The notes under the pieces were generated by a model that was not told the origin of the DNA, ran no database searches, and was given only the letters and a program-made list of their open reading frames with translations. From contig CAVPRI010000001.1 of the NCBI GenBank assembly GCA_963707835.1, positions 1,488,001-1,552,000 on the forward strand: a stretch of 64,000 bases of DNA, written 5' to 3'. The stretch is from Bog-473 sp963707835 (GTDB taxonomy: Bacteria > Actinomycetota > Acidimicrobiia > Acidimicrobiales > RAAP-2). The position numbers and the translations under genes were made by a program. Below, one piece after another: positions 17,188 to 26,153 of the stretch. Position 1 is the stretch's first letter, and every line of letters starts with the position of its first letter.

Positions 17188-17985
17188 TCACAGGTCCGGG
17201 CCGGCCGGAGCGATCTCGTCGACCGTGCCGCCATTGAGCTCGAGGATCGTCCCTGTGATCCAGGAGGCCGCTGGCGAGGCAAGATAGAGGGCTGCATAGC
17301 CCACGTCTTCGGGCGTGCCCAATCGCCGGAGCCGGGTGTTGTCGATTATGACCTGGCGCATCTGGGGCGCCCGTTTTTCAAACACCTCGCGTAACCCAGG
17401 AGTCTCGACGGCGCCCGGGCAAATGGCATTGACCCGGATCTTCGGACCGAGGTCCGCTGCCATCAAGCGTGTCAGCTGGGCCAGTGCCGCCTTTGCCGTG
17501 TGGTGCGCGAGGTTGCCCCTCGTCTGGCGATACCAGCCCACCGACGTCATGTTGATGACCGAGGCACCCGGTCGTTCGAGCATCGACGGCAACGCGAGGC
17601 GGGTGATTTCGAATGGAGAGGCGACCATGAGCGTGAACGACTTCAAGAGATCGTCGACGCGGGTATCCACGAACGGCGGGGAACCCCCGGCCCCGGCGTT
17701 GTTGACAACGACGTCGATCCCACCGAGCTCCTCCACGGTGCGGGCGACCATTTCCGGGAGGGTTCGAGGGTCGTAGAGGTCGGCGGCAATCGCTATGGCA
17801 CGCCCCCCGGCAGCGTGGATATCACCTGCGACCTGTTCGATCTGCTCGGGTGTGCGGGCCGTGAGCGCGAGGGTGGCACCCGCCTCAGCGAAGACCCGGG
17901 CGATTGTGGCGCCGATGCCCCGGCCACCGCCAGTGATCAGAGCGACCTTGCCCTCAAGCGTGAAAGGGCCGGTGCTCGCAGTCAC
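17188..17985 (-). CDS. Short-chain dehydrogenase/reductase
   Basis: This 265-residue SDR has VALITGGGRGIGATIA, LALTAR (Arg after the second strand, favouring NADP), VVVNNAGAGG, NMTSVGW, and the C-terminal TGTILELNGG. The expected catalytic Tyr/Lys motif appears as HHTAK, with His in the Tyr position, so activity is doubtful or the mechanism is altered. The start is set at GTG 17985, whose GTGA overlaps the TGA of the upstream TauD gene by four bases, so the two are translationally coupled. The coupling suggests it acts on, or stabilises, the product of that oxygenase. Confidence 0.82.
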   Translation of the reverse strand: MTASTGPFTLEGKVALITGGGRGIGATIARVFAEAGATLALTARTPEQIEQVAGDIHAAGGRAIAIAADLYDPRTLPEMVARTVEELGGIDVVVNNAGAGGSPPFVDTRVDDLLKSFTLMVASPFEITRLALPSMLERPGASVINMTSVGWYRQTRGNLAHHTAKAALAQLTRLMAADLGPKIRVNAICPGAVETPGLREVFEKRAPQMRQVIIDNTRLRRLGTPEDVGYAALYLASPAASWITGTILELNGGTVDEIAPAGPDL

Positions 17986-18836
17986 TTGGCGATGCTGAAC
18001 GTCGGGATTTCGTCGTTGCTCAGATCGGGCACCGGAGTCGCGACCTTGCGCAGGGTACGAGCAGGTCCGACGGTGGTGACGTTGCTGCGAGCGTGCTGCG
18101 TGGCGAGGTTGTCCCAGATCACGAAGTCGCGCTCGTTCCACTCGTGGATCAGTCGCATCTCGTCGGCGTACATGTGCGCGAAGACCTGGCCGAGGAGTTC
18201 CTCGCTCTCATCGTGCGAGAGGCCGACGACTTCCTTCGTCATCTGCTCGCATGCGTAAAGGATCGTCTTGCCAGTGCGAGGATGGGTGCGGGCCAAGGGC
18301 GTGACCGTGGTGGGTGGATTCTCGATTGTCGAGACGAGGACGTCAGAGAGATCACCGCGGTGGACCGGCCCGGCGGTGTGCAGGACTTCGAGCCCTTCGC
18401 AGCGCGTCTTAAGCTCAGCGGGGAGTGTGTCCCATGCATATGTCCCGCTCACGAAGATGGTCGGGGCCACTGGCGCCTCGACTTCGATTCCGTAGAGTGA
18501 CAACACTTCGAAACCGTGAGCGGACCACATCGTGTCCGAGTGGAATTGCAGCCGTCCGAACGGTGCCGCCGATTTCTCCATCCGATTCGAGATGTAGAAC
18601 TTGTCTTCGAGAGTGTCGTCTGTGGAGTCGGCGTTCTCGTCGCCGGCCAGGATCTTCGACAGGCGAACCTGCTCAGCGTGAGTCAGATCCTGATCGTGAA
18701 ACACGAGGACCTGGTACCTGTCGAACGCGTCGCGCAGTTCGCTGCGCAGCTCTTCCTCTCCCAGGTCGTTGGGGTCGAATCCCCTTACGGCGGCTCCAAG
18801 GGCTGGCGTCAGCTTCTTCACGGTCAATCGAGACAT
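17982..18836 (-). CDS. TauD/TfdA-family alpha-ketoglutarate dioxygenase
   Basis: This 284-residue paralogue of the protein at 14043 has the iron ligands FHSDTMW near residue 103 and WDNLATQHARSN near 250, and RTLRK for 2-oxoglutarate. The segment FYISNRMEKSAAPFGRLQF closely matches YISNRKDGAAAPFGRLQF in the other copy. Start ATG 18836 is chosen for the GAGGA just upstream; a run of weaker starts lies further 5'. It forms an operon with the SDR at 17188. Operator D (18885-18901) lies about 50 bases upstream, within the expected promoter. Confidence 0.9.
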   Translation of the reverse strand: MSRLTVKKLTPALGAAVRGFDPNDLGEEELRSELRDAFDRYQVLVFHDQDLTHAEQVRLSKILAGDENADSTDDTLEDKFYISNRMEKSAAPFGRLQFHSDTMWSAHGFEVLSLYGIEVEAPVAPTIFVSGTYAWDTLPAELKTRCEGLEVLHTAGPVHRGDLSDVLVSTIENPPTTVTPLARTHPRTGKTILYACEQMTKEVVGLSHDESEELLGQVFAHMYADEMRLIHEWNERDFVIWDNLATQHARSNVTTVGPARTLRKVATPVPDLSNDEIPTFSIAK

Positions 18837-18884
18837 CGCGTCCATCCTCAGGTCGGGTCGGGAGCGGTGCAACCAGCACCACCA

Positions 18885-18901
18885 CATAGCACCTACTATA
18901 T
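18885..18901. promoter_or_regulatory. Candidate operator D
   Basis: CATAGCACCTACTATAT aligns with operators A-C and lies between the TauD/SDR operon (minus) and the unrecognised gene at 19013 (plus), so one bound dimer could govern both directions. Confidence 0.45.
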
Positions 18902-19012
18902 CCGCTTCCTCGGCAGATGTCGCCATGCCGTGTGTGTCAGGTGGGCAGTAGCCTGGGTGGCGTCAACACAGATCCGAGGAGCGGCCTTGAGTGCAGATGG
19001 GACGTGGTCCGG

Positions 19013-20191
19013 GTGAGTCCTGACCTGCGGCTGCGGGTAACCACATATGCCTACCCTTGGGACCTGGCCCGGCTCGGCGTGGACGAGACGTTGCGGGAGA
19101 TGGTCGATTCGGGCATCGAGTCCATCGATCTTGCCGGGACGTACCACCCGATTGACGCCTTGTCACCTCGAGGTGGAATGCCGAGCCTCTACACGAATGC
19201 CAGAGGGGCGGTGCACTTCCCCGCACGTGTCGAGCGATATGGACGCATTCGCCCCTCCCTGTCCTCGGCCGAGGTGTGTGCAGCGTGGCCTGAGACGGCA
19301 CTCACCGGGTCCGCTCTGGGTCTCGGTGTCAACGCATGGCTCGTCGTTCTGTACCAGCCTTGGATCGTGGACGCCTACCCGGACTGTGCGAGGGTGCTCG
19401 CGAGTGGGGACGCCAATCCGACGGGGGTGTGTCCTGCCAACGACGACGTACGGGAATACTTGGTCGAGTTGTCGGCGGACTTAGTGGACCAATTCGGGGT
19501 TGACATGATCCGCCTCGAGGGGATCTTGGCGGCGGGATACGACTACGGATGGCTGCGCCCTCGCGTGTTGGTGGACGTGCCACCACTGGTCCAAGAACTG
19601 CTGGCGGTCTGCTTCTGTCCGAGCTGCATCAAACGAGGCCATGCGTCGGGGCTTGATGTGGCTCGGGTCCGCCAGCGTGTCGTCACAGCCGTCACCGCCG
19701 CCCTCACCGGAGACTCCTCCGCTGCGGTCGGCCCGATGGAGAATCTCCTGGAGGACGTCGAGCTGCACGCTTTCGTCGCACTGCATGAGCGAGCGTCAGT
19801 CGAGCTGGCGAAAGGGATCCGCTCGAGGGTCGGGGAAATGGGCGGTGCGGAATTGTCGGCTGTCCCTTGGTCACCGTTCCGAGATCTGGGCGCCGACAAG
19901 GACGCCCTCCTTGGAGACCTTCTCGACACGATTGATCAGCTCGCTCTGGTGCCTGGGTACGACACCGAGCGAATCAGGCGTGTTACCGCATCACGAACCA
20001 CACCCGTGTCGCTTTCGCTTCTCATGGTGCCGCCGCGCCCGGGATCGTCGAAGAGCAACGAATTTGCGACACAACAGCTCGCCTCGGCGAAGGAGCTGGG
20101 GGTGCGAGAGGTGGGGATCTACAACTACGGACTCCTTCCTCAGGCCACGGTCAGTGAGTTCGTCGGAACCCTACGGTCCACCTTCGCCTAA
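19013..20191 (+). CDS. Conserved protein of unknown function (YHPIDALSPRGG family)
   Basis: This 392-residue protein is not a family I can name. It begins LRLRVTTYAYPWDLARLGV and soon has DLAGTYHPIDALSPRGG, then VLYQPWIVD, CARVLASGD, MIRLEGI and AVCFCPSCIKRG. It ends with GVREVGIYNYGLL. The alternating strand/helix pattern and late I-Y-N-Y-G strand suggest a TIM-barrel fold such as xylose-isomerase-like or glycoside-hydrolase-like proteins. The CFCPSC segment could bind metal. A paralogue lies at 26154. No signal peptide is visible, so it is probably cytoplasmic. GTG 19013 is chosen because conserved sequence starts there; the ribosome-binding site is weak. It may be a sugar or lactone isomerase/lyase, but that is a guess. 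Confidence 0.6.
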   Translation: MSPDLRLRVTTYAYPWDLARLGVDETLREMVDSGIESIDLAGTYHPIDALSPRGGMPSLYTNARGAVHFPARVERYGRIRPSLSSAEVCAAWPETALTGSALGLGVNAWLVVLYQPWIVDAYPDCARVLASGDANPTGVCPANDDVREYLVELSADLVDQFGVDMIRLEGILAAGYDYGWLRPRVLVDVPPLVQELLAVCFCPSCIKRGHASGLDVARVRQRVVTAVTAALTGDSSAAVGPMENLLEDVELHAFVALHERASVELAKGIRSRVGEMGGAELSAVPWSPFRDLGADKDALLGDLLDTIDQLALVPGYDTERIRRVTASRTTPVSLSLLMVPPRPGSSKSNEFATQQLASAKELGVREVGIYNYGLLPQATVSEFVGTLRSTFA

Positions 20192-20214
20192 GCGCCTTGT
20201 TTCCAGAGCTGCTA

Positions 20215-21366
20215 GTGGTCAGTCGCTCAAATAGCAAGGTGAACTAATCTGGCACCATGCCAGTGATGATCGCACCCCGTCTGCACGTGAGCCGCAGGCA
20301 ACGAGGGGAACTCGAACGGTTGTCGAGATCGTCCTCGCTGCCGCACCGAACGGTTGTGCAAGCGTCGGCGTTGCTGCTGGCCGCTGACGGTGTCGCGAAT
20401 GAGGCGATCGCCCGGGACTGCGCAACGACTCCCGACACGGTGCGACGGTGGCGGGCCAAGTTCGAAGCCGGGGGCTCCGATGCGGTTGGTTCCATTGCGC
20501 CGGGTCGAGGCCGCAAGCCCTCGATCCCCCAAGACGTGATCGACGCGATCGTCAGCGACACGTTGCACTCGGTGCCAGACGACGGATCCACGTGCTGGTC
20601 GACGCGGACCATGGGCGATCGCCACGGCGTAGGGAAGGACACCGTGGCCCGGATCTGGAAGGCGAGGAACCTGCGACCGTGGCGGGTCGACACTTTCAAG
20701 TTGTCGAACGATCCGCGATTCGAGGAGAAGCTGGTCGACGTCGTCGGTCTCTAGCTGAACCCACCGGAGCGAGCCGTCGTGTTCAGCTTCGACGAGAAGA
20801 CCCAGTGTCAGGCCCTCGACCGCACCCAACCGTCCCTGCCGCTCACAGTGGGCAGGGGAAAGACCATGACTCATGACTACAAGCGCAACGGCACCGTCGA
20901 TCTGTTCGCCGCCTTGAACGTCGGGACCGGCGAAGTGCTCCACCAGACTCGCAAGACCCATGCGTCGAACGACGTGCTGGCCTTCTTCAAGTGGGTCGAT
21001 CTCCATGTGCCGGCCCACCTCGACGTTCACGTCGTGCTCGACAACCTCTCCGCCCACGGCGCCCCACCGGTCGCCGATTGGTTGGCCCATCCCAAACGCT
21101 CCCGCTGGCACCTCCACTTCACGCCGACGAGTTCTTCGTGGCTGAACCTGGTCGAAGGCTGGTTTGCCCAGCTCACCAACAAGCGACTGAAGGACGGTGC
21201 ATTCTCCAGCGTCCCGGCCCTGGTCGAGGCCATCGACATCTGGGCGTCACACTGGAACGACGACCCCAAGCCCTTCGTTTGGCACATCCCTGCGCAGAAG
21301 ATCATCGCCAAGGTGCGCAGGGGTCGAGCGGCACTCGCCCACCAGATCAAATCCGCGACGGACCAC
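20215..21366 (+). mobile_element. IS630-like insertion sequence
   Basis: A 1152-bp element is bounded by imperfect inverted repeats: the left end starts GTGGTCAGTCGC and the right end, reversed, GTGGTCCGTCGC. Both ends are flanked by TA (20213-20214 and 21367-21368), the target duplication expected of the IS630/Tc1-mariner superfamily. The single transposase frame inside has a DDE pattern. The element inserted at the extreme 3' end of the aldo-keto reductase gene. Confidence 0.88.
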
Positions 21367-21369
21367 TAG
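20257..21369 (+). pseudogene. IS630-family transposase with an in-frame amber stop
   Basis: The gene would encode about 370 residues: an N-terminal helix-turn-helix region (ANEAIARDCATTPDTVRRW) and a DDE integrase domain with FSFDEKTQ (first Asp), HVVLDNLSAHG (second Asp) and SSSWLNLVEGWFAQL (Glu). A single TAG at 20752-20754 interrupts it after DVVGL; the sequence continues in the same frame with LNPPERAVVFSFDEK. In relatives this position is commonly Tyr, so a TAC-to-TAG change is likely. Everything else is intact, so inactivation looks recent. The stop codon overlaps the right target duplication. Confidence 0.85.
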
Positions 21370-22394
21370 CGCCGGCGCCTGCGTGTTCGTGCATGGGTGA
21401 TCGAAGGTGGGGCGTAACCCGCGTCGGCCCACGAGAAGTTTGAGCCCGGCGGCACGATCTCATCGATGCGATCGAGGATGGCCGGCTCAAGTCGGACTTC
21501 GGTGGCGCCCAGCTGGCTGTCCAGGTGTTCCACGGTGCGGGGGCCGATGATTGCCGCGGTCACGGCTGGATGTTCCAGTACGAATGCCAACGCCATGTGA
21601 ATCAGAGCAATTCCCGCCTCGTCAGCGAGCTTCCCGAGTGCATCGGCCGCCTCGAACTTGGCCTGGTTTCCGGGTGCCGAGAGGTCGTAGCGGCCGGGGA
21701 CCCGGGCTGCTCGGCTACTGGCAATGTCGCCTGTTCCCTTTCGCCACTTCCCGCTGAGCCATCCGCCCCCCAAGGGACTCCAGGGAATGACGCCCATATT
21801 GTATTTCTGGCAGATCGGCAATATCTCAGCCTCGACGCCGCGCACCAACATCGAATAGGGAGGTTGCTCGCACACGAACCTCTCCCTGCTTCGCCTCTCG
21901 GCCACCCATTGCGCCTCGACGATCTGGGAAGGGGGAAAGGTCGACGATCCGACGTAACGGACCTTGCCTTGCCTGACCAGGTCGGTAAGCGCGCCGAGGG
22001 TGTCGTCGATGTCCGTGTGGGGGTCTGGGCGATGAATCTGGTACAGGTCGATGTAGTCGGTCCCGAGTCGGCGGAGGCTGTTCTCGCACTCGCGGATGAT
22101 CCAACGTTTGGAATTGCCCCGCATGTTCGGGTCGTCGCCCATGGCCAGGTGCACCTTCGATGCGATGACGAGGTCGTCGCGCCGTCCGACGATTGCCTTG
22201 CCGACGATCTCCTCGGACTCACCTGCCGAATAGACGTCGGCGGTGTCGATGAAGTTGATACCCGACGCGATGGCCCGGTCGATGATCTTGAGTGAGTCGT
22301 CGTGGTCTGGGTTTCCCCAGGCCCCGAACATCATGGCTCCGAGGCACAGCTCACTGACTTTCACTCCGGTCGAACCAAGATTCCGATAGTGCAT
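21366..22394 (-). CDS. Aldo/keto reductase
   Basis: This 342-residue NADPH-dependent (alpha/beta)8 oxidoreductase has the catalytic tetrad in context: FIDTADVYSAG (Asp, Tyr), VIASKVH (Lys) and LYQIHRPDP (His), plus IIGPRTVEHLDSQL in the cofactor region. It reduces aldehydes or ketones. The final residues (ARTRRRR) and the stop come from the edge of the IS element, since the TAG is read from the CTAG at 21366-21369, so the natural C-terminus may have been changed by the insertion. It lies nine bases downstream of the ketopantoate-reductase-like gene and is probably co-transcribed with it. Confidence 0.88.
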   Translation of the reverse strand: MHYRNLGSTGVKVSELCLGAMMFGAWGNPDHDDSLKIIDRAIASGINFIDTADVYSAGESEEIVGKAIVGRRDDLVIASKVHLAMGDDPNMRGNSKRWIIRECENSLRRLGTDYIDLYQIHRPDPHTDIDDTLGALTDLVRQGKVRYVGSSTFPPSQIVEAQWVAERRSRERFVCEQPPYSMLVRGVEAEILPICQKYNMGVIPWSPLGGGWLSGKWRKGTGDIASSRAARVPGRYDLSAPGNQAKFEAADALGKLADEAGIALIHMALAFVLEHPAVTAAIIGPRTVEHLDSQLGATEVRLEPAILDRIDEIVPPGSNFSWADAGYAPPSITHARTRRRRR

Positions 22395-22403
22395 GACCGC
22401 GCC

Positions 22404-23270
22404 CTACCCTTTCAGCGCTTCGAGCAACGCAAGTAAAGCCGCATTCACAGGTACGGCGATGTTGTGCTTGGCGGCTCGTCGGACCACCTCTCCTGTGAGG
22501 AACTGGTGCTCCGTTGGTCGGCCTGCCAGTCGGTCGTAGAGCATCGAATTGCCTGTCTCGGGCCCAAACCTGCCGAGACGACTCAGCACGATGTCGACCT
22601 CGCCGTCGTCGAGTTGCGCCCCTTCTGCCTTCGCGACAGCGACAGCTTCGGTCAGGATGTTCCGGGCCAATTCGGGGATTCCTGGCGACGTCATGACATC
22701 CATGTGTCGCAGGGTCAGCGATGTGATGGGGTTGGCAACCAAGTTCCCGAGGAGCTTCTCCCAGCCGGCAGTCACCATGTCGTCGGAACCCCGCACGCTC
22801 ACCCCCGGGGCGAGCGCCGAACGGATCTCCGCTGCATGCGCCCCCGGTACGACGAGCAGATTGCCACCGATGTGCTTCACGCGCCCGGGACTCTGGAGCT
22901 CCGATGCCATGTACGCGATGGCAGACGCGATCGGCCCGGCATTCTCCGGCATGTAGGGAACCAGTCGCTCGGCCTGCTCCAAACCGTTCTGGATGGCCAC
23001 CGTGAGGGTATCTGGGCCACACAGAGCGCTCAAGTGAGGTGCGGTCGAAGCGACGTCGAGTGCCTTCACGGCAACGAAGACCACGTCGGCAGGGGGACCG
23101 TCGGGACGGGTCACGATCTCGGCGCGTACGGTGGTCGACTCACCATCCCGCAGGATTTCGAGCGTCTCTATCGGCGTGCGCACGCAGAGGACGACCTGAT
23201 GGCCGGCTTCGGCCGCGGCCGAAGCCACGACGGCGCCAATGGCCCCGGCGCCGATCACGGCTATACGCAC
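22404..23270 (-). CDS. Ketopantoate reductase-like dehydrogenase (ApbA/PanE family)
   Basis: This 288-residue enzyme has the Rossmann motif VIGAGAIGAVVAS at the N-terminus, VFVAVKALD near residue 72 and TVAIQNGLEQ near residue 100. The C-terminal helical domain contains GWEKLLGNLVANPITSLTL with the usual Lys and Asn. Classical members reduce 2-dehydropantoate with NADPH; copies inside catabolic clusters often act on other 2-oxo acids. Start GTG 23270 is supported by GGAGGT eight bases upstream. It is the first gene of a two-gene unit with the aldo-keto reductase. Pantothenate synthesis is less likely than a catabolic role here, which is inference. Confidence 0.82.
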   Translation of the reverse strand: MRIAVIGAGAIGAVVASAAAEAGHQVVLCVRTPIETLEILRDGESTTVRAEIVTRPDGPPADVVFVAVKALDVASTAPHLSALCGPDTLTVAIQNGLEQAERLVPYMPENAGPIASAIAYMASELQSPGRVKHIGGNLLVVPGAHAAEIRSALAPGVSVRGSDDMVTAGWEKLLGNLVANPITSLTLRHMDVMTSPGIPELARNILTEAVAVAKAEGAQLDDGEVDIVLSRLGRFGPETGNSMLYDRLAGRPTEHQFLTGEVVRRAAKHNIAVPVNAALLALLEALKG

Positions 23271-23406
23271 GGCGAGAACCTCCGAGTTGGGTTCAACATG
23301 GACGCCAACAATAGGGTACTGCGCGTTGGCCGGTCCATGTCGCTGCGATCTCGCAAGTGGGGGAGCGGGACAGGGTGCGGGGCGCCTCACTAATGTGGCT
23401 CTCTGT

Positions 23407-24611
23407 ATGCCCATCACAGACCGGATTGTCAATGTGGCCGATGCTCGTCGGTTTGCCCGTCGCGCTCGTCTTGAGGTCGATTTTCGATTATGTGGACGCT
23501 GGGGCCGAGGATGAAGTGACCAAGGCTGACAATGAGCAGGCATTTCGCACCCTGAGCTTTCGGCCCCGTGCTGGCGTGAGCGTCGAGCAGCCCAACCTCG
23601 GCACCACGGTTCTCGGGACACCCATATCGATGCCCGTCCTGCTGGCTCCGTGCGGTCTGGTTCAGCTCATGCATCGTGACGGCGCCCTCGGGATCGCGCG
23701 CGCAGCGAGGAAGGCGGGGACGATCTCTGCCTTGAGCACCTTCGCGGGCGTTCCGCCCGAGGTTCTGGAATCCGAGCCGGGACCGAGATGGTTCCAGCTC
23801 TACGCCACCGATCGTGAATCGGCCTCCGACCTGATCGAACGCGGCCAAGAGAAGCAAGTTCGATGCCCTGGTGGTCACCATGGACAGTCCGACGGGCGGC
23901 AAGCGAGACCGTGACGTTCGGAACGGGTCGGCGGCCGGACTCAAACTCAATGCGCGGACCTTCCTGAAGTTCGCACCCCAAGCTGCAACGCGACCTCGAT
24001 GGGTGATTCGAAGCTTGGCATCGACCATCTCCACCCTTGCCGGATCCGAGACCGAGAAGGTGCCGGGAGGGGGTTCGTACGGACCGCGTCGATCGTCCAC
24101 AACGGCAAAGACCTCGTCCTCACACGTTCCCTCGCCGTCGTACGTCCCCTTGCGCGTGTCACCCTTCACCTGGGACGACGTGGCATGGATACGCCAGCAA
24201 TGGTCGGGGCCGTTCATCGTCAAGAGCATCCTGTCGGCCGAAGATGCTCGCGCCTGTGCCGACGCCGGGGCTGACGCCGTGGTCGTTTCCAATCATGGCG
24301 GACGCCAGCTCGAGAGCACGCCGGCGACGCTGAGCGTGTTGCCCGAAATCGTCGAGGCCGTCGGGTCTCAGATCGAGGTTCTCATGGACGGGGGAGTGCG
24401 CCGAGGAGGCGATGCCCTCAAAGCAGTTGCCCTCGGGGCGAGGGCAGTGCTCATCGGAAGGCCTTACCTTTACGGCCTCATGGCGGCGGGCGAGGAAGGC
24501 GTGGCGCGCGTCCTGAGTCTCATGTACGAGGACATTGCTCGCACCATGGTGCTGATGGGATGCCGTTCCGTCGCCGACCTCGATCCCAGCTGGCTGCGGA
24601 GCAAAGTCTGA
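23407..24611 (+). pseudogene. FMN-dependent alpha-hydroxyacid oxidase/dehydrogenase, two frameshifts
   Basis: Three successive frames encode a protein of about 400 residues of the lactate/glycolate/mandelate oxidase family. Frame 1 (ATG 23407) gives NVADARRFARRA; frame 2 gives SIFDYVDAGAEDEVTKADN, MPVLLAPCG and WFQLYATDRE; frame 3 gives DALVVTMDSP, IVKSILSAEDARACADAG, the active-site VVSNHGGRQLE and DGGVRRGGDALKAVALGA. The family oxidises L-2-hydroxy acids at FMN. Both shifts (near 23478 and 23842) are +1 at CGCG runs, and restoring one CG unit at each gives an uninterrupted protein. Likely substrate class: a hydroxy acid from the local pathway. Confidence 0.82.
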
Positions 24612-24648
24612 GATCAACGCCCGCCGTGTCGGGAGGCGATCGATGAGC

Positions 24649-25988
24649 TCAGCGTAGGACGGGCGCCAGGAAGTTCTCGAGGTTGTCGCGCATGATGCGG
24701 CGCTGCTCGTCGTCGGAGAAGCCGCTCAGCTGGGCGTCCGACGTACTGGCCGGGGAAGGCCAGGCCTTCGCCGTGGGGGAAGTCGGAGCCGAAGACGATG
24801 GGCTCGATCCCGACCTCGTCGACGACCCGCTGCACGTTCTCCTCGGGGTAGGGGGCCACGATGAAGTGCTGGCGGAAGATCTCCGAAGGGCGCCGGTCGA
24901 GCCGGCCGTTCTCGGCCCACTTGGCTTTGCGGCCCATCAGGAAGGCGTGGTCCATCTTGCGCAGGGTGTAGGGGAGCCACACCGTGCCCATCTCCGACAG
25001 GCAGACCTTGATGTTGGGGAAGCGGCCGAAGAAGTTGTGCAGGATCAGGCCGGCGGTCAGCTCCATGGCGGGGCGGTCGCCCCAGTACATCATCCACTGG
25101 AAGGCGTCGAAGTCGCCGAAGACGGTCTCGGGGTCCTCGGACCAGTCGGCCCCGTACTTCTGGTAGTCGGTGCCGCCCAGGTGCACGGCGAGGCGGATGT
25201 CGGCCTCGTTGACGATGGACCAGAACCGGTCGTAGACCGGGTCGGCCGGGGAACGGCCCCCGAAGGGGTTGTCCGCCCCGCCGTGGGCGTGGCCCGACTT
25301 GGTCTGGATCATGGTGGCCCCGTCGGCGATGACCTGCTCGAGCTCCTTGACGGCCAGGTCGGGGTCGGCGAGGGCGATGTAGGGAGGCAGGAACATCCGG
25401 TTGTCGGCCACGAAGCCGACCTCTTCGTGCATCCAGCGGTTGAAGGCCCGGATGTTGGCGTAGAGGGCGTCGATGTTGTCGGCGAACTCGTACTCGATGT
25501 CGTGGGCCGCCGCCGGGAACATGAGCGCCTTGTCGATGCCCTGCTCGTCCATCAGGGCCAGGCGCAGGTCCCGGTTGCCGAACGCCTCGGACTTGTGGCG
25601 GAACTCGGAGATGAACGCCTTGCGCTGCTCGTCGATCGAGACCCTTGAGCGGGTTCAGCCGGTTGAGCAGCATCCCCGGGATGACGACGAGCTCGGGCTC
25701 GCCCTCTTCTTTGGGCACCGTGCCCCGACCCGTCCCGACGTTGGAGGTGTCGCCGAGCATTTCTGGCCAGCTCCTCGGCCGAGAAGGTGACCTGCTTGGA
25801 GTGGAACTTCGACGGCTTGCCGGCGAACAGCTGCATCTGCTGGCCGTCCGGGCCCGGTCACGCTACGGATGGCCAGGTCGGCTGTACCTGGGGTCGATGT
25901 ACCGCTCGAAGCAGTCGGGCGGCTCGTTGAAGTGGTTGTCGGCATCGTTGATCCAGTAGCCCAGCTCGGGTCCCTCGGTCATCGTCAT
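24649..25988 (-). pseudogene. Amidohydrolase 2 family (ACMSD-like), five frameshifts
   Basis: Six frames in succession, from ATG 25988 to TGA 24649-24651, spell one conserved amidohydrolase of about 450 residues. Pieces include GYWINDADNHFNEPPDCFER (DxxH-type start), MQLFAGKPSKFHSKQ, ELVVIPGMLLNRLNPLKGL, DEQGIDKALMFP, VHLGGTDYQKY, FGSDFPHGEG (metal Asp), and finally DAQLSGFSDDEQRRIMRDN. All five breaks (about 25871, 25856, 25764, 25646 and 24738) are +1 shifts. Each is mended by one extra unit of a short tandem repeat (CG, CG, GC, TC and CG). Apart from these breaks there is no sign of decay. It belongs to a different branch from the copies at 10719 and 15113. Confidence 0.78.
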
Positions 25989-26010
25989 GTCTACTCCTCT
26001 GTCGCGACTC

Positions 26011-26025
26011 CTCTACAGCGTAGAG
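26011..26025. promoter_or_regulatory. Inverted repeat in a divergent promoter
   Basis: CTCTAC-AGC-GTAGAG is a perfect 6-3-6 inverted repeat. It lies 23 bases upstream of the amidohydrolase start (25988, minus) and about 130 bases upstream of the gene at 26154 (plus), so it may be an operator shared by both. Confidence 0.4.
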
Positions 26026-26153
26026 CGTGCGAGCGACCTTTCTCCACCCCCACATTTCCGCTCGGGATGGACGGGATCAGGGATGGAGGCGAGAATCCGG
26101 TAGCGCCGGCGGAAAGGCTTCGTCCGGGACCCGAGGGTGAGGGTGCAGCAAGA

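Noticed and set aside
20752..20754. Amber read-through or pyrrolysine at the transposase TAG
   Set aside because: No supporting recoding elements are visible and insertion sequences often carry simple nonsense mutations.
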